DNA of 64,000 bases from Lithobates sylvaticus (taxonomy: Eukaryota > Chordata > Amphibia > Anura > Ranidae), in contig CM053033.1 of NCBI GenBank assembly GCA_028564925.1, positions 208,940,642 to 209,004,641 on the forward strand. The letters run 5' to 3'. The translations under genes and the position numbers were made by a program. Under the pieces are notes generated by a model. That model did not search any database. It worked only from the letters and a program-made list of their open reading frames with translations, and was not told the DNA's origin. Of this stretch, positions 32,871 to 44,802 are shown piece after piece; positions within the stretch are counted from its first letter, which is position 1; each line of letters opens with the position of its first letter.

Positions 32871-33659
32871 CATGGGCGTCCGCAGGTAGGGGCAAGGGGG
32901 GTCAAGTGCCCCCCCCTGGAATCAGGGATCAGATCTTAAATTCAGCACAGTTGCGTCTCTATCGAAGTCCTGCACCCAGGTGCCATCCACCAGTGGGGTG
33001 ACACCATTAAGGTGCTGTCAAGCCCCCCATCAGTGTAGTGTGACTTTGGGCTCTTTTCCCTGCTCTTTCCCTGCTCTTTTCCCTGCTCAGTCCAGCAGAG
33101 AACTATCAGAGGTTTCCCCCACTCGCCCCACCCATTCTCCTGTCAGGGAGAAGACACGGCGGCTCTCACCAGGTTCCCCGCCCAGCTTCCTGCCCGCTTC
33201 GTTTCTTCCCTATTGGCCATAATTGAGGGCCAATCAAAGGCGACTAGGAGAGGCAAGCTTCATGGGACATGTAGTCCCAAAAGATTGGCAGCCCCAATCA
33301 GAACAAAGAACGAGGAGTGTGCTGGGCGGAAGCCAGAGAGAGAGCCACGCTGCCCAGCACCACAAGAGAGAGCCATGCTGTTTAGTGCCACCAGAGAGAG
33401 CCACGCTGCCCAGCACCACCAGAGAGAAAGACTGAGCCACTACCAGGGTACAGACATGCTACACTGCTGAACAGTGTCGCCCCCGGGGAACCCAGAGTGA
33501 ACGGTCGTCCAACCGGAGTGATTACTGCTGTAGTTTTGCTGGGTCTTGTAAGAGGGCCTGTTGGTCATTATCCATTACTTATCCTAGGGATTGTAATACG
33601 TCTGCAGACTCTAAAATGATGCCCCCCCCCCCCTGAAAAAAGTTCTGCGGACGCCCATG
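32871..33659. mobile_element. hAT non-autonomous element, CATGGGCGTCCGCAG termini, 8-bp TSD
   Basis: The ends are CATGGGCGTCCGCAG and, at the right, CTGCGGACGCCCATG. CCTGGGGG flanks both sides (32863-32870 and 33660-33667). The interior holds CTTTTCCCTGCT repeats at 33050-33085 and GAGAGAGCCACGCTGCCCAG repeats at 33340-33425. The only frames are repeat-derived. No transposase is seen. Confidence 0.8.
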
Positions 33660-33750
33660 CCTGGGGGGGGGTCCCCTTAATGTGTCTGTAAAGTGGCACA
33701 TCTGTAGCATGCATAAAACATACTACAGCAAAAATTATATTTCTAAGGAC

Positions 33751-34340
33751 AAAGAAAAGTCAAATCCCATTGCTATTAAAAAAATAAAGAAAAAAACGGT
33801 GTGCCCCACAGTCACGTGGGGCACACATGAAGGCACATGCATGAAGGTAAAAAACATTCAGCCTTTACAACTACTTACTGCAACTACTACTGCAATAAAG
33901 CATCAGAGAAGCAGACCACTTGACTGTTCATGAAGTGATTGTGACTGTGAGCCTGGCTGCAGGACAATTACTGGAAAAAGAACCCTGGGCATTTAATAAG
34001 CGCCCCCTGAGGGGGTGCGCACTACATTGTACAAGCACAGAACTTCAGATGCCTAAATACTTGATTCACTGATAATTCTGACATACCCAAAGCAGGTATC
34101 CCTCACTTATATACGGTGAGTTTTCACCATAGGCTCAGCTCCAGATTTTTTAACATTTATGACCAGGTTGGAAAACAATTCATATTACCATGATTTAAAA
34201 TCTATAAAGGGAAGGGAATATACAGTAACCTACACTTCCAAGATTTCTGCTTTTCGTCCAGGCACATGGTAATAGGTTACTGCACAACCTAAAGGAAACA
34301 TGTACAGAAAGAAAGGTATAAGAGGTATAAGATGGCATGG
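33751..34340. other. Unassigned stretch
   Basis: Includes the inverted pair GTGCCCCACAGTCACGTGGGGCAC at 33802. No gene recognised. Confidence 0.3.
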
Positions 34341-34344
34341 TTAA

Positions 34345-34800
34345 AGTGTTACTAAACCCAGGACCCTGCATTCACTATATATGGTCTCCCACAGTACACA
34401 GAACATGGAAATGCAATTATTTTAGTAAATATAAACTGCTAAATACCCTTTCTCATCAGCAGTATATAGAAGACTTGTGACTTCTATCAGTGTCTGGTTA
34501 AAGCTTGTAGGAGGAGTTTTCATACTACACAGGCTGTCCTATCAGAATGCATGACCCCTGACCCCCTGTCTGGACAGTGCTGATTGGCCCTGTGCTGTTC
34601 ACATTCACTCTCCCAAGAAAAACATTTTTTTTAGCAATACACACCAAACTGAGCATGTGCAGCCTGACTCCAAAGGCTCTATCTTATCCAGACATGTTTT
34701 GAATTCAGTGGAAAAAGGGGAGGATCTGTGCCAAACAATTTTTACACAATGCAGAGGATTAACCCCTTAGGTTCCACATTGAGTATAACAAGCAAGTGTG
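34345..34800. mobile_element. TTAA miniature element, AGTGTTACTAAACCC family, left part
   Basis: The left end AGTGTTACTAAACCCAGG follows TTAA (34341-34344). The body (GGTCTCCCACAGTACACAG, TCTGGACAGTGCTGATTGGC, ATTAACCCCTTAGGTTCC) is one I associate with ranid genomes. A right terminus of the expected GGGTTTAGTAACACT form is absent, so the copy is truncated. Confidence 0.65.
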
Positions 34801-35599
34801 TGCTGACTAACCCAAAACAAGCATTAATATTACAAAAGCTGGCTAGGAACCAGAGCTACTAAACTGCATGTCTGTTCTGAATCCATGACTCAGAAAGCTA
34901 AATCTGCTGGATCACAATGACAGCCAGAATATTAGTATTTTAGGGGAGGTCAGCATTGAGTGCTTTCATTCTTCACAGAGTAGTAATTTAAAAATGATTT
35001 ATCGCTGGCAATGTAGTTTCAACAAAATGAAAGGCCTAAGGCAAGTACAGAATATGGGGCATAAATGCAATGTCTTTTGTTCTGTGTGTTGCCAGCCTCT
35101 GGTGTCAGCGAAAAAGTTATTACAAGCCTTTGCTGACTGTAAAAAAACATAATGCCAGCCCCTAGTGTCAATAAATGTATAATGGCCATACTTCCGACAC
35201 CTGAAAATATTTAATAACATTTTATTTTGTAACCTCATACCATGCTACAGTAAAAGAAAAATCTGAAAGTCTCCAGCAAAGCTGAAATGTATCTGCCAAC
35301 TTGCATCACACGTAATCCCAAAACGGGGCTTTTTTATGTCACCATTTAAATTGTACTGGTAAATCATTATGTCTTTCCTGCAGTCATCCAAGGAGGGTGT
35401 ATCATATTCATATTCAACTTAAAGTGAACTTGTGCTTTGTCCATGTAGAACAAAGCAACAGGTGTGCTTCAAGTTCTTTCCACTGGCATCCCACATATGT
35501 GTGGCAGCACAACAGTGGGTCTTAACGCTGGGCTGCCACTTATATGTGTCGTTATGTTGTTCTGTTTCCCCATTCAGTTGGTATCACCAGAACAGTGAC
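34801..35599. other. Unassigned stretch
   Basis: Contains two inverted-sense copies of a short unit near 35088-35170 (GCCAGCCTCTGGTGTCAG and GCCAGCCCCTAGTGTCA). No gene is seen. Confidence 0.3.
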
Positions 35600-36144
35600 A
35601 AGCTGACATTAATTCACGACTTGACTACGCAAACTCCCTTTACATAGGACTACCCCAATATCAACTTCTGCACTTACAACTTATCCAAAACACTGCAGCA
35701 AGGCTGATAACAGGAAAAAAAACCTGGGAATCCATCTCCCCTTCCCTGAGGACCCTACATTGGCTAACCGTAAAGAATCGGATCACATTCAAGACCCTCT
35801 GCCTCACCCACAAATGCACACATGGAGTCGCTCCTCAATACCTAATTGAGAAAATAAAACACTACACACCCAATCGCAGTCTTCGATCATCTAACCAAAA
35901 CCTCCTCATCATTCCCAAATCCCGCTACAAATCAAAGGGGGAGCGGAGATTCGCTGTCCAAGGACCTCGGCTATGGAATGCTCTACCTACCAACATCCGC
36001 ATGAAAGAAAACCATCAGGCCTTCAGGAAAAAACTCAAGACCTACCTCTTCTAAGAAGTTTGACAACAAAGCACCAATACAGCGCCTTGAGGCGATTCAG
36101 TTCGCATTGTTAGCGCTATACAAATTATTCATTCATTCATTCAG
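35600..36144 (+). mobile_element. L2-like LINE, 3' end fragment
   Basis: The + strand frame 35618-36054 encodes the C-terminal end of a reverse transcriptase ORF: DYANSLYIGLP, then LQLIQNTAARLITG, LHWLTVKNRITFKTLCL, RSLRSSNQNLLIIPKSRYK and RLWNALPTNIR, ending KTYLF and a stop at 36052-36054. These phrases and their order are typical of L2-clade elements of the CR1 group. The 3' tail has CGCCTTGAGGCGATTC, TTAGCGCTATACAAATT and an (ATTC)n end. The fragment is 5' truncated, as is usual for LINEs. The frame shown is open. Confidence 0.85.
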
Positions 36145-37311
36145 CTCTCACAGACAGTTCACCCTGAAGTACCAACGATCAAGAGCTTGTGTGTGGTTCT
36201 TGATTATACCATCACTTGGCACCAGTCACAGTGAGAAGATAATGGTATGCCCTGCCTGCTGGCCTTCAGAGTCATGGGCTGTTTAAAGGGCCAGTGGCAA
36301 GGAGTTATTGTCCCTCTCCTGCAGCTGATACTTACCTTTTCTTTTCTCCCACCTATCCCTTCAACTTTCAGGAGCAAGGAAGGAAACCGCCCTGCGTAAG
36401 CTCTGAGTCACTCCAGTTAAAGCCCTTACAGGGCTGGGAACTCCCCTACCTCACGTGCAAGCACTATGTAGGCAGATGCCTACTTTTGGGGTGCACACTA
36501 TGTCATGTTATTGTATTGCACTGCATTGTAATAATTGTCCGTGTTAGTGAGTTCTGTGAACAGGCTGCCCAGGGTGTTAGGCAGGGTTTAAGTCTACTCA
36601 CTCCTGGGTGTTCATGGTCCTGCCCCTTGCACTGGCCCATTAAAACAAGGGCAGGCAGTCTCTGGGAGAGGCTCTTCCACATAGGAACTAGCAGGAAGCT
36701 GTGCTGCAAGATGTAGCTCTTTCAGGAACACGTGACCAACCTCTTGGGTTTCCCAGTCAGGGTGCTGAAGCCAGAACATGGACTCTGTTAGAGGACTCTT
36801 CTTTGCTAAAGAGGTATGACATTGGCAGCCTGAATCAACCTGAATTAGTTAGAAGGAACTGGAACCGTGTCTGCTATGAACTGTGAAAGACTGTAATCTG
36901 TTAACCCTCTATTTGCAAGAACCTTCAGTAAAAGTTCCAAAGTTACTAAGTGCCTGGGCTGGAGTCTCTCAAAGGGTTGCATGAATGACAAGTGTATCAA
37001 AAGAGCAGAGCTTACATCAAGGAATGTGTGCTATCAAGGTCTACAGAGTTTGCTGCAAGAGAAGATCTTGTTGCCATTGCCATTAGTAACCGGTAGTGTG
37101 CTTAAGCCACCAGCCGGCGAGTATTCAGAGGGACTGGCATGGAAGATGGAGTGCTCTGGTAGGGGGGTGCCTGCTTGCAACGTCTCATTACCAGCCAGTG
37201 CCCCTATGTACCCAGGACCGGACCCACATCACGGAGCCCCTATGTATCTAGAAAGCGTAGGGGGGGAGACAGGTGAGGGGTTTAAATACACTTTAAGTAA
37301 CCTATTGGCTT
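36145..37311. other. Unassigned stretch
   Basis: Open frames at 36294-36716 (+, 140 residues) and 36981-37544 (+, 187 residues) have no domain I recognise. No splice or conservation signal supports them. Composition fits unique non-coding DNA or a degraded terminal repeat of unknown type. Confidence 0.35.
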
Positions 37312-37315
37312 TTAA

Positions 37316-37360
37316 AGCTGAACTCCACTTCAGCACAAATGCAATATATATTTTTGGGAG
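37316..37360. mobile_element. TTAA miniature element, left-end trace
   Basis: TTAA followed by AGCTGAACTCCACTTC resembles the AGCGGAGCTCCACC terminus. The rest of the element is not recognised. Confidence 0.35.
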
Positions 37361-37797
37361 GTGGTTTACCTGCCAAAGCTTTTGTATTGCTGGTCATACA
37401 TGTAGGAAGGTTGCCTACTGTGTTCATTTTAGCCAGACTGGTGTGGCTGCTCAGGATTTGGAGGAAGGAGTTAATTCTGCTTTGCATCCCCTGCTCTCAT
37501 TCACAGGCTTTGTGCGGTCCAGCTTCCTGTCCTGTCATAAATAAAAGGCAGAGGTTCGGGTCTCAAGAGCATGTGGGTCAACAAGATAAGAACAGGAACC
37601 TTGCAGGACACGTTGTGACTTGTAGTTCATCTACAGAGCACCGGCCTTTTGGAATACACCCAAGCTGATACAGGTCAAATTCAGGTACTGCTTTATTTAT
37701 AATACATTTAACAGCTTACTAATGGATACAGAGCTGCATTAATTTGTGTCTTCTATATCTGCCTTGAGCAAATATTTAAGGGTTGTTACAATGGCCT
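37361..37797. other. Unassigned stretch
   Basis: No transposon end or gene recognised. Confidence 0.3.
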
Positions 37798-38410
37798 AGG
37801 GATGAGCCGAACACGCCCCAACCCCCCCCCCCCCCCCACAGTTCGGTTTGCAGCAGAACATGCGAACAGGCAAAAAGTGTGTGCGAACACACAAACACTG
37901 TTAAAGTCTATGGGACGCAAATGTGAAAAATCAAAAGTGCTAATTTTAAAGGCTTATATGCAAGTTATTGCCATAAAAAGTGTTTGGGGACCCGGGTCCT
38001 GCTCCAGGGGACATGTATCAATGAAAAAAAAAGTTTTTAAAACGCCAGTTTTTTTCAGGAGCAGTGATAATGCTTAAAGTGAAACAATAAAAATGAAATA
38101 TTCCTTTATATATCGTGCCTGATGGGTGTCCTTAGTATACCTGTAAAGTAGCTTATCTTTCCCATGTTGATAACAGTACCACAGCAAAATGACATTACTA
38201 AAGGAAAAAATGTAATTTAAAACTGCTCGCGGCTGTAATGTATTAGAATATAATATAGATATAAATAGATAAAAATACCCCCAAAAAATGGCGCGGATGT
38301 CCCCCCAAAATCCATACCAGGCCCTTCAGGTCTGGTATGGATATTAGGGGGAATCCTGCACCAAATATTTTTTTTAAATGATGTAGGGGTCCCCCAGGCA
38401 CTATATACTC
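37798..38410. mobile_element. GAGCCGAACAC-family element, left half
   Basis: It starts AGGGATGAGCCGAACACG, the clearest + strand terminus in the window, followed by the family order: GTTCGGTTTGCAGCAGAAC, TTAAAGGCTTATATGCAAG, GGGGACATGTATCAATG, GCTTAAAGTGAAACAATAAA and the inverted ATCCATACCAGGCC/GGTCTGGTATGGAT. It ends near GGGGTCCCCCAGGCACTATA. The second half is absent. Confidence 0.65.
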
Positions 38411-39099
38411 TGAACAGGAGTATATATACTATATGGCCTGCCTTATATACTCTGCAGAAAGATTGGGCCTTAGGTGTTGGTGGTACCAGAACACTGTAAA
38501 CCCTCACAGTTACTCTTGTTGGGGGCAGGAATGGGCCCTGCTTAACTATTATTTCAAAAATAGTAATTACATGCCCCTGTTAAACAGGTATAAACAGAAA
38601 AGTCAGTGCTACTATCCATACAACACCACAGTCGCTGGCTGAGTAGAGTAATGTGAAAAAAATGAAATGCACTCTGGTTGTTGCTCTTAAAATTTCTTCA
38701 TTTTATTGAATAGCCACAGTGAACAAATGCAGATTAAGTCAGTTGACGCGTTTCAGCCTATAAGGCCTTAGTCATAACCCAAACTTGTTGAGCGCGGAAC
38801 AAAATCCTAGCCGTGTCTCGGCTCTAACTACACAATATGCAGGTCCTAACTACCAGGCTGAGCAAGCCTAGCGCTTGTCAGTTTCTGCATAAACTGCTTA
38901 ACAGCTTTTACCAACCTTTTGCTCTTCACAGACCAGTGTTGTCTGTGTGTCCCAGGCAGAGAGCAAAGGCTGTCTGATCAGGTGAGCTTAAATTAGCCTG
39001 GGGAAGAGAACCAAGACCCGAACTGGATCATGGATCAGAGATTTCTGAATGTGTATGAGAGGAGCCTGGGAGACCTGGCTCTCTCTGGGACGCTCTGCT

Positions 39100-39102
<3 letters not shown>
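38411..39102. other. Unassigned, carries a GACGCGTTTC motif
   Basis: GTTGACGCGTTTCAGCCTAT followed by AAGGCCTTAGTCAT at 38741 resembles the motif of fold-back elements here. GGCCT short inverted units are near 38433. No arm pair was found. Confidence 0.4.

Positions 39103-39169
<67 letters not shown>
39103..39169. repeat. (TA)n microsatellite
   Basis: About 33 TA units without interruption. Confidence 0.95.
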
Positions 39170-39172
<3 letters not shown>

Positions 39173-40583
39173 GAAAAAGCCAAAATCAAAAGGTAAGAGA
39201 AAAAGAAGGTTTTTTGTCCCTTTAAATGTGACAAGATCTGTTATTATGCTTCCTTCTGTATGAAATCAGAATTGTCTTTTCTGAACACTCTTATTCACTA
39301 AATAAGTGAGCAGCTGTACCATTCCTCTAGTTCCCTACTCCCCCTTCCCATCGCTCAGGATAGCCTTACACCCCCCACCATGCTCCGATGATGGACAGGT
39401 CAGTCAACCTTTTAATGTGGCAATAGAGCATTTAGCATAAGAACCTAGAATCAGATCTGGAATGGTGCACACAACACTGACTGCTTGGCATACACAAGAA
39501 ACATTTACTATATCCTGGCTGACAGCTAAAGATTGTTTATTTTCACTTGCTGCTTAGCCAATAGATCATTCGGTGTTTGCTGCTTGGTGACATTGTATTT
39601 AAACTGGGAGATAGATCGTTATACGCTCGATGGATGAATAATTTCCATTTTAAAAGGCTGAAGATCTGCTCAGTAGTTGGATATACAATTGTTTCATGCT
39701 GCTGTATGCCTTTTGTTTTTTTCTTGATCAAAGTTATAGATATGTAATCCTTTAGTCTATAGTCGTGGTAACAGCCTCAGAGGGGTCATCGACCTTGCAA
39801 TGTATATTTCATGGAGATGTGTTCAAAAACTGTGAGCAGCTCAAGATTTGGATATGCCACCCTGTCATGACGTAAACGTGGCAGAAGCAACATGATCTAC
39901 AAGATAAGAGAGGCAATGCTTACCTTTTTGCTGTCTGTGGTGGCAGAATGGCATCACATTGAGTAAAAAAATTCTCCTCTGAAGTTGGCCGAGAAATTAA
40001 CACTTTCAGGAGAATGGATCTCCTTGGACCTTAGTAGGTTTTACTGGTCCTGCTTCTGACCTGATCAGCAGAAGGAACTGCTAGCAATCTTGAGGGACCA
40101 AAAGACCAACACTTCCAAACATGATGGATTCAGTGTGGAGTTCAATGATCAATTGTGAAGGGCACCCACAAAGTCTGAGACTCCTGCTGTGATTTGTAGC
40201 TCATCACTGAGTGATTGAAATTTTGCCATACCTGCCCACTTTGGAACTTTAGAAGGAAGGACACCTTGAGATGGAAAAGAAATGGCAAAAATGAGCATGC
40301 CTACATTAGGTGTAGTTTAAAGGAGCATAGTTGAATAGAGTCTAAGCCTACATTCTGTATTCACTGTACACAGTCCTTGTACCCACAACATATGTTTTTA
40401 TTGCCGTTTGTGTCATATGTCTTTATTGCTGTCTGTGTTCCCACTAGAGAAATTCATTATCTCGATTTGTCCTCAAGATAATGATCATTCGGGGCGAAAG
40501 TGAGGGAAAATCCCAAATTTTTAGTTGTCACTAAAACAGGAAAGAGGAAATATTCCAATGGGACATTTGTTGCAGTGACTATG
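39170..40583. other. Unassigned stretch
   Basis: Mixed composition, no recognised gene, RNA or repeat. Confidence 0.3.
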
Positions 40584-40591
40584 GTCTAAGC

Positions 40592-41455
40592 CAGCCTTTT
40601 TCAACCTTTTCTGGGTTCCTCAAGGGTGCCTTACCAAAGTGCAAAAATTCCCCTAAATTTCCCAAAAATTGTGTACAAGCCAACGGGTAGATCAAGCCTA
40701 CTTTTTTATTACACAAAGCTTTGCCTTTTGCACTGTGCAGGCAAGCTGTTGGCATCCTAACAAACAATAATGCCATTGATTGTTAAGGAGGGTGTTAGAT
40801 AAGTGATGTAGAGAAACTGAGGGAGAAGAGAAATGCTGGAACACTAGTCAGTACCATTGTGCAAAGGTGAAGGAATAAATCACATCTAATGTTGGGTGAC
40901 CCATGTGTGTGGATGTTGCTGCGTTATGTAAAACTGTTTGTTTAGTTCCTTACATTTTTGAACGGGGTGCCTTGAGATTGTGCAGAATTGTAAAGCTATG
41001 TACACATGATAGGATTTTCCGACAACAAAACAGTGGATTTTTTTACGAAGGATGTTGGCTCAAACTTGTCTTGCATACACACGGTCACACAAATGTTGTC
41101 GGAAATTCTAAACGTCAAGAACGCGGTGACGTACAACACGTACGACGAGCCGAGAAAAATTAAGTTCAATAGCCAGTGCAGCTCTTCTGCTTGATTCCGA
41201 GCATGCGTGGACTTTTGTGCGTCGGAATTGTGTACACAATCTTGGAATTTCCGTCAACAAGTCTTGTTGTCGGAAAATTTGGGAACCTGCTCTCAAACAT
41301 TTGTTGGCGGAAATTCCGACAACAAATGTTCTATGGAGCATACACACAGTCAGACTTTCCGACAACAAGCTCACATCCGACATTTCTTGTCGTAAAATAC
41401 TATCGTGTGTATGGCCCATTAGGGTGCGTTAAATGAAAAAGGTTGAGAAAAACTG
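40592..41455. mobile_element. hAT (Charlie-like) non-autonomous element, 8-bp TSD, hosting a Harbinger-like insert
   Basis: The ends are CAGCCTTTTTCAACCTTTT and, at the right, AAAAGGTTGAGAAAAACTG. The flanks GTCTAAGC (40584-40591) and GTGTAAGC (41456-41463) differ by one base. GGGTTCCTCAAGGGTGCC just inside the left end is Charlie-like. The Harbinger-like insert 40997-41418 makes up about half the length. Confidence 0.8.
40997..41418. mobile_element. PIF/Harbinger-like miniature element (subfamily A)
   Basis: The ends are diverged (TATGTACACATGATAGG and CGTGTGTATGGCCCA), and the right flank is TTA. Inner blocks AACGCGGTGACGTACAACACG, GAGCATGCGTGG and CACACAGTCAGACTTTCCGAC identify the family. 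Confidence 0.7.
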
Positions 41456-41550
41456 GTGTAAGCTAGTCTAACCCCCACTTGGTAGAAATCTCCTTTAACT
41501 TTCCGTTGTGTTTGCAGCACAAGAATGGAAAGGAAATCTACCCAATAGAA

Positions 41551-41708
41551 CAGGGATATGCAATTAGCGGACCTCCAGCTGTTGCAGAACTACAAGTCCC
41601 ATGAGGCATAGCAAGTCTCTGACAGACACAAGCATGACACCCAGAGGCAGAGCATGATGGGACTTGTAGTTTTGCAACAGCTAGAGGTCCGCTAATCGCA
41701 TATCCCTG
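41551..41708. mobile_element. hAT miniature element, CAGGGATATGCAATTAGCGG termini, exact 8-bp TSD
   Basis: 158 bases, nearly all terminal inverted repeat: the left half CAGGGATATGCAATTAGCGG continues to CAGCTGTTGCAGAACTACAA, and the right half is its inverse ending CGCATATCCCTG. CAATAGAA flanks both sides (41543-41550 and 41709-41716). The exact duplication suggests a fairly recent insertion. Confidence 0.9.
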
Positions 41709-41716
41709 CAATAGAA

Positions 41717-43235
41717 TATCTAGGCGGAGATGCTGACCATGCTTCAGAAAATCGCTTACAGTTTAGGACTTCTGACTTTTCTGATCTGCATACCTGTTCT
41801 GGGTCAGTGAGCATAATAGACAATTAGAATTTTCAGAAAGCCAAAAAAAAATCTTTATTAATACCTATTTTTCAGGTGTCTTTGGCCCATTTTTCTGTCG
41901 TCACAGATTCCTGTTCACCCTCTTCTTATTGTTTCGGTTAGCAAATCCTAAATAGTGATTCCATTCTTTATTCAGCCTAGTATTAGAGTACAGCCTTGAT
42001 GCTCGGAGCTTACAGGAAGCGAGTTGAATGAGGCTGGGTGTCATTTGGTTTGAAGTAGGACTGGTGCGGGATTGATATGTGGATGAGACTGATGGGGGTC
42101 AGCAGAGAGGAGGTGACTTTAACAGCTAGAGCAGTTTTTTACATTGAAATTGTGCTGGAAATTTACAATTTTATCTTTTTGCCGATGGTTGACTTAGACT
42201 TTAATCTCCTTTCTTTTATTCTCCAACATGTACGATGAACCATCTTCCTCTCTGCAGCTTTTTGCAATGCCCGCAAGCTGGCAGCACATTAAATATCTAA
42301 CTTTGGGCGACAGCTAATATGAGCATGCCATAACAAGTGGTTTGTGTGTGGCCTATGTTTAGACTAAATGTGCCAAATAAAACACGTGTTTCGCGTGTTA
42401 TCATTGCATTCGGTAACATGTCACTAGGCAGATGATTAAACAATTCCATGAAAAAAATGCCTTTCAACATCTCACTGCCAAATGGCAATTAACACCCCAG
42501 CAGCTGGCGTAAACACAGAGCTGGCTGGCATTCTGTTACCTTCCTCGAATTTTCAGACCTGCGAAAAAAAAATTGTGCCGCTCGTTTGTTTCTTTCACTT
42601 GAGGAATTCGTAAACCCTCCCTCTTCCATCCATCACTTACCAGCCCGCCGTGTATGACCCGCCTACACCTCATTCCATCTAAATTAACCAAATTATGAAA
42701 GTAATCTAATTTGGTAGCACTCATTAGGAGAAGCTAAGCAGCTTGCAGCATAGAAAAATACAATGCTTCATTGTAAACACATCTGATTGATAGTCAGGAC
42801 CCCCTTAGGGGATTCGTGTTCTGTAATTAACTAAGGTCACTTTGCTGTGTAATATTAATGACTCTCATTTTATTATGCAAATGAAACGCAGTGTGACGGA
42901 TATCCTGGCTTAGGCGATGGGGAAAACATATTGGTTCTAGGTTAAGCTATATTTCTGAACAAATATATATACCTGTCATATATAAAGTTTCCATCCTTAA
43001 AAGTGAGTAAAACATTATAGATTGTAACAGAAAATTTCTCCAGTAAGGATATAGTATCAACAAAAACTTTTTTGATTTGTAGTATATTGAAAGTCAACCT
43101 CCATAAACTTTCTTCTTTCCACATTGGGAGTTTTCCTCTCAGTTCCTACTATAATGAAAACATTTCAGAAAGGGCGTAAAGGAGAAATCCCCCTAATTGG
43201 ACTAAGATGGGAAAAAATTCTGGCAGGGGGTACAT
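41717..43235. other. Unassigned stretch, apparently low in repeats
   Basis: One of the longer stretches without a recognised transposon. No exon-like open frame with known domains was found. It could hold non-coding conserved sequence, which needs alignment. Confidence 0.35.
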
Positions 43236-44740
43236 TGTTACATAGTAGGTGAGGTTGAATAAAAAAAAAAGACCAAAAAAAAAGTCCATCAAGTCCAACC
43301 TATGTGTGTGATTATATGTCAGTATTACATTGTATATCCCTGTATGTTGTGGTCGTTCAGGTGCTTATCTAATCATTTTTTGAAACTATCGATGCTCCCC
43401 AGTAAAACCTCTGTCTGTGGAAGGGAATTCCACATCCTTGCCACTCTTATGCCGCGTACACATGGTCGGAATTCTCGTCGGAAAAAGCTCTGGTGGACTC
43501 CTCGTCGGAATTCCGACGGAATTTCGCTCAAACTGTCTTGCCTACACACGGTCGCACCAAATTCCGACGGTCTGTAACACAGCGGCATAAAACACGTTCG
43601 ACAGCACTATAAAAGGGAAGTTTAATGCTTCCGAGCATGCATCGAATTGTTTCCGAGCATGCGTCGGAATTTTGCGTGTCGGAATTGCATACACACGATC
43701 GGAAAATCCGATAGAAAGGTTTTCCGTCTGAAAAATTGAGAACAGGTTCTCAATCCAAAGTCCGTCGGAAATTCCGACAGAAAAAGACAGATGGGCACAC
43801 ACACGGTCGGAAAATCCGTTGAAAAGCTCCCATCGGACTGTTTCCAGCGGAAATTTACGACCGTGTGTACGCGGCAATACAGTAAAGAACCATTTACGCA
43901 GTTTAAGGTAAAACCTCTTTTCTTCTAATTGTAATGAGTGGCCACGTGTCTTTTTAAACTATCTTTCGCAGAAAAGTTGTATCCCCATTGTGGGGTCACC
44001 AGCATGGTATTTGTAAATTGAAATCATATCCCCTCTTAAGCGTCTCTTCTCCAGAGAGAATAAGTTCAGTGCTCGCAACCTTTCTTCATAACTAATATCC
44101 TCCAGACCCTTTATTCATTTTGTTGCCCTTCTCTGTACTCGCTCCATTTCCAGTACATCCTTCCTGAGGACTGGTGCCCAGAACTGGACAGCATACTCCA
44201 GGTGCGGCCGGACCAGAGTCTTGTAGAGCGGGAGAATTATCGTTTTATCTCTGGAGTTAATCCCCTTTTTAATGCATGTCAATATTCTGTTTGCTTTGTT
44301 AGCAGCAGCTTGGCATTGCATGCCATTGCTGAGCCTATCGTCTACTAGGACACCCATGTCCTTTTCCATCCTTGATTCCCCAAAGGTTCTCCCCCCAGTG
44401 AGTAGATTGCATTCCTATTTTTGACACCCAAATGCATTATTTAAAAAAAAAAAAATTATTTACAATTTTTTCACATTAAACCTCATTTGCCATGTAGTTG
44501 CCCACCCCATTAATTTGTTCAGATCTACTTGCAAGGTTTCCACATCCTGCAGAGAAGTTATTGCCCTGCTTAGCTTTTACCTGTAACAATTTTTTTAATT
44601 CATTCAAAATGCTAGCTTTGAACAGGAATGCACTTGTAAGAATAACCACTGCCTCATCTGGCGGATCCCTGGGTAGCATCCTTTTGCTCTTTGTAACATT
44701 GATGGTCATATGTTACAAGCTTTCTTACTAGTGTAGCGGG
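43236..44740 (-). mobile_element. CR1-like LINE, 3' end, minus strand, with Harbinger-like insert
   Basis: The minus strand frame 44369-44115 encodes the end of the reverse transcriptase: KDMGVLVDDRLSNGMQCQA, then ANKANRILTCIKKGINSRDK and PLYKTLVRPHLEYAVQFWAP. Downstream pieces read [24 protein letters not shown], then after the insert RVARMWNSLPQTEV and DSFKK. GVGNYMANEV and LASRSEQ pieces upstream are remnants of the usual QVDLNKLMGWATTWQM stretch. The 3' tail is TTGGACTTGATGGACTTTTT. It is 5' truncated with several frame breaks, so it is an old copy. The insert lies at 43450-43876. Confidence 0.85.
43450..43876. mobile_element. PIF/Harbinger-like miniature element (subfamily A), full length, in CR1
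   Basis: The ends are TGCCGCGTACACATGG and CGTGTGTACGCGGCA. The flanks are TTA (43447-43449) and ATA (43877-43879). On the CR1 sense strand it sits between TTTACTGTA and TAAGAG. Confidence 0.85.
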
Positions 44741-44802
44741 ACACTTTTACAAGGTGTTCGCTATGTGTGGAAATTTAGTTTTTTCCTCAGAACAGTAATG
44801 GG
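44741..44802. other. Possible LTR-like left edge
   Basis: TGTAGCGGGACAC at 44735 resembles the start of the 57645-58680 fossil (TGTAGCGCCC). This short stretch is not included in the downstream tandem duplication. Confidence 0.25.

Larger units (their letters stand above)
32154..33750. mobile_element. GAGCCGAACAC-family element hosting two younger elements
   Basis: It starts AGGCTGAACACCCCCCTG and carries the family blocks CCTGGGGGACATGTATCAAT, CAGTGATTTTAATTATGCTT and TCCCCTTAATGTGTCTGTAAAG (split), then CATACTACAGCAAAAATTA. A TTAA element (32403-32818) and a hAT element (32871-33659) sit inside. The uninterrupted order is seen at 38040-38110 and 1660-1770. The right end is not recognised. 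Confidence 0.65.

Noticed and set aside
36294-37544. Two open frames of 140 and 187 codons as possible host exons
   Set aside because: No recognisable domain, no clear splice signals, and overlapping frames of similar length on the other strand.
37790-38440. ATGGCCT on both sides as a target duplication of the 37798 element
   Set aside because: The right side does not show the family terminus, so the match of seven bases is probably chance.
39028-39234. Tyr-Ile repeat open frame
   Set aside because: Translation of the (TA)n microsatellite.
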